Shown here in pieces: positions 10,285 through 11,574 of a stretch of DNA of 11,574 nt. Source of the DNA: JAWKWH01 sp041582695 (GTDB taxonomy: Bacteria; Pseudomonadota; Alphaproteobacteria; Rhizobiales; Rhizobiaceae). The DNA is taken from positions 1 through 11,574 of the forward strand of contig JBFIBB010000094.1 in the NCBI GenBank assembly GCA_041582695.1. Reading direction: 5' to 3'. Positions within the stretch are counted from its first letter, which is position 1; each line of letters begins with the position of its first letter. Made by a program: the position numbers and the translations under genes. Under the pieces are notes generated by a model that saw only the letters and a program-made list of their open reading frames with translations, made no database searches and was not told the DNA's origin.

Positions 10285-11574
10285 ATGGCGTCTCCAAGGT
10301 TTTTCGTCACCGAGCGATAGGCGGCCGTGATTTTCTCGCGATCGTGGTGCCGGCCGCCGGCCACCATGTGCCGGCCCGCCGACCAGACATCGGTGATAGC
10401 TCGATCCCCGCTGGCGAAGACGAAGCTGTCGAGCAGCGTATCGTCCTGGCGGCCCGCGAGATCGACCGCGCCGGCATCGAGCGCCAGCATGTCCGCCAGT
10501 TTGCCGACGGCCAATTCTCCGCTGTTGCGGCCCGACGCCACCGCACCGCCGCGATTGGCGGCTTCGAACAGGCGGCGTCCGGTCGACATCTCCGCTGTCG
10601 CAAGAGCAGCGCGGGAATGGTCGCGCAATCGCTGCGAACTTTCGAGCGCGCGCAGTTCCTCGGCAAGCCCGATACGTATGTTTGAGTCCGATCCGACAGC
10701 AATTGCACCGCCGTTTTCAAACCACCGCACCCCGTCGAAAATGCCGTCGCCGAGGCTTGCTTCCGTTATCGGACAGAGTCCCGCGATTGCTCCCGTCCGC
10801 GCGAGACCGGCGGTCTCATGCGGCAACATCTGCGTGCAGTGGATGAAGCAGCAGTTTTGGTCCGCCTCGAAATTGTCGAGCATCCATTCGACCGGACGTT
10901 TGCCGAGAGCGGCTTGCACCTCCTGGACCTCCGCAATTTGTTCGGCCAGATGCATGTGCCAGGGATTGGCTCCCGCCAGCATTTTGTGGCGGGCGAGATC
11001 CTCCGGCGCAACTGCCCGCATGCTGTGCGCGGCGACGCCGGTCCGGCTGTCGGAAGGAAGTCCGGCGATCGCGGCGGCGGATTGTTCATGCAGTCTGGCG
11101 AAACGGTCGAAATCATTGCCGAACCGGATCTGGCCGGCGCCGAGCGGCCTCCGGTCGCAGCCGCCGAATTCATAGTGGACCGGCAGCAGCGTCAGGCCGA
11201 TCCCGCTTCTCGCCGCCGCCGCCGCGATCCGCACGGCCATTTCCGCCGGGTTTTCATACGGTTCGCCGCCCGGCTGATGGTGCAGATAGTGGAATTCCAC
11301 ATTCGCCGCGTAACCGGCTTCCAGCATTTCCATCTGCACGAAGGCGGCGATTGCCTCAACGTGGTCGGGCGTCAGTCGGTCGAGAAATTGAAACATCAGC
11401 CGCCGCCAGGTCCAGAACGAGTCGGAAGCATCCGGGCCGCGTTTTTCCGTCAGTCCGGCCATGGCGCGCTGGAATGCGTGGCTGTGAACATTGGCAGGCG
11501 CGGGCAGCAGGATGCCGGTGCGATAGCCGCGCGGTTTTTGGCCGGTCTCGGTCTTCTCGATCATGCCGTTCGTG
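10281..11574 (-). CDS. hutF: Formimidoylglutamate deiminase HutF, 5' end outside window
   Basis: HutF removes the imino group of N-formimino-L-glutamate, giving N-formyl-glutamate and ammonia in the five-step histidine pathway. It belongs to the amidohydrolase superfamily. Counting from the in-frame ATG at 11564, metal ligands are His27 and His29 (ANVHSHAFQR), His205 (WHMHLAEQ), His242 (FIHCTQ) and Asp293 (AVGSDSNIRI). HYEFGG, CPITEASLGDGIF and ESSQRLRD are HutF signatures. That ATG is probably not the real start. The frame stays open to the window edge (Thr-Asn-Gly before the Met), and NGMIEKTETG reads like the strand-turn of the N-terminal beta-sandwich that precedes the LLPAPANVHSHAFQR element in full-length HutF (about 450 residues). 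I therefore mark the gene as partial, lacking perhaps 20-35 N-terminal residues. It overlaps hutC by the ATGA motif. Confidence 0.93.
   Translation of the reverse strand, partial: TNGMIEKTETGQKPRGYRTGILLPAPANVHSHAFQRAMAGLTEKRGPDASDSFWTWRRLMFQFLDRLTPDHVEAIAAFVQMEMLEAGYAANVEFHYLHHQPGGEPYENPAEMAVRIAAAAARSGIGLTLLPVHYEFGGCDRRPLGAGQIRFGNDFDRFARLHEQSAAAIAGLPSDSRTGVAAHSMRAVAPEDLARHKMLAGANPWHMHLAEQIAEVQEVQAALGKRPVEWMLDNFEADQNCCFIHCTQMLPHETAGLARTGAIAGLCPITEASLGDGIFDGVRWFENGGAIAVGSDSNIRIGLAEELRALESSQRLRDHSRAALATAEMSTGRRLFEAANRGGAVASGRNSGELAVGKLADMLALDAGAVDLAGRQDDTLLDSFVFASGDRAITDVWSAGRHMVAGGRHHDREKITAAYRSVTKNLGDAI

Noticed and set aside
10327..11175. Plus-strand open frame of 282 codons opposite hutF.
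   Set aside because: Ser/Arg/Pro-rich antisense shadow of an intact HutF; no ribosome site or homology signal.

Overview
The window reads as core chromosome of an alphaproteobacterium, most likely of the order Hyphomicrobiales (Rhizobiales). The basis is the protein sequences (RecO, Era, RNase III, LepB, a single long bifunctional Rsh and omega all look rhizobial), the high G+C coding style, and the gene order rpoZ - rsh - pyrE - DUF2062 gene - acpS - lepB - rnc - era - recO. I cannot name the genus from sequence alone. I see no mobile element, CRISPR array, tRNA or rRNA, and no sign of recent transfer.

Layout. Positions 1-7992 are a minus-strand run of housekeeping genes. In the direction of transcription they are rpoZ (RNA polymerase omega), rsh ((p)ppGpp synthetase/hydrolase), pyrE (pyrimidine synthesis), a DUF2062 membrane protein, acpS (holo-ACP synthase), lepB (signal peptidase I), rnc (RNase III), era (ribosome-assembly GTPase), recO (recombination mediator) and the first 82 codons of a PaaI-type hotdog thioesterase cut by the window edge. 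Most junctions are tight: ATGA overlaps join the DUF2062 gene to acpS and rnc to era, and short gaps occur elsewhere. There are three breaks. A strong rho-independent terminator lies just 3' of rpoZ and only about 20 nt before the rsh start. A 141-bp gap with a plausible promoter lies before the DUF2062 gene. A gap of about 100 bp lies before lepB.

Positions 7993-8284 are a divergent control region of 292 bp between rpoZ (minus) and a NYN/LabA-like nuclease gene (plus). It holds candidate promoters both ways, a 29-bp interrupted dyad, a 12-bp perfect palindrome and three direct copies of GCCGATT. The NYN gene is followed closely by a family-5-like Fe-S uracil-DNA glycosylase. This plus-strand pair converges on a minus-strand histidine-utilisation unit, hutF then hutC (ATGA overlap). 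hutF continues past the right edge of the window, so its true start is outside.

How the genes work together. rpoZ and rsh link the alarmone (p)ppGpp to its target, since omega carries the N-terminal MAR residues that form part of ppGpp site 1 in E. coli RNA polymerase. The acpS-lepB-rnc-era-recO block is general growth machinery (lipid synthesis, protein export, rRNA processing, ribosome assembly, repair). The hut pair is a catabolic unit and its local repressor.

On novelty: I do not see a clear undescribed system. The points most worth a second look are the terminator/Shine-Dalgarno arrangement ahead of rsh, the structured rpoZ/NYN intergenic region, the NYN-glycosylase pair and the uncharacterised DUF2062 protein inside a core operon.
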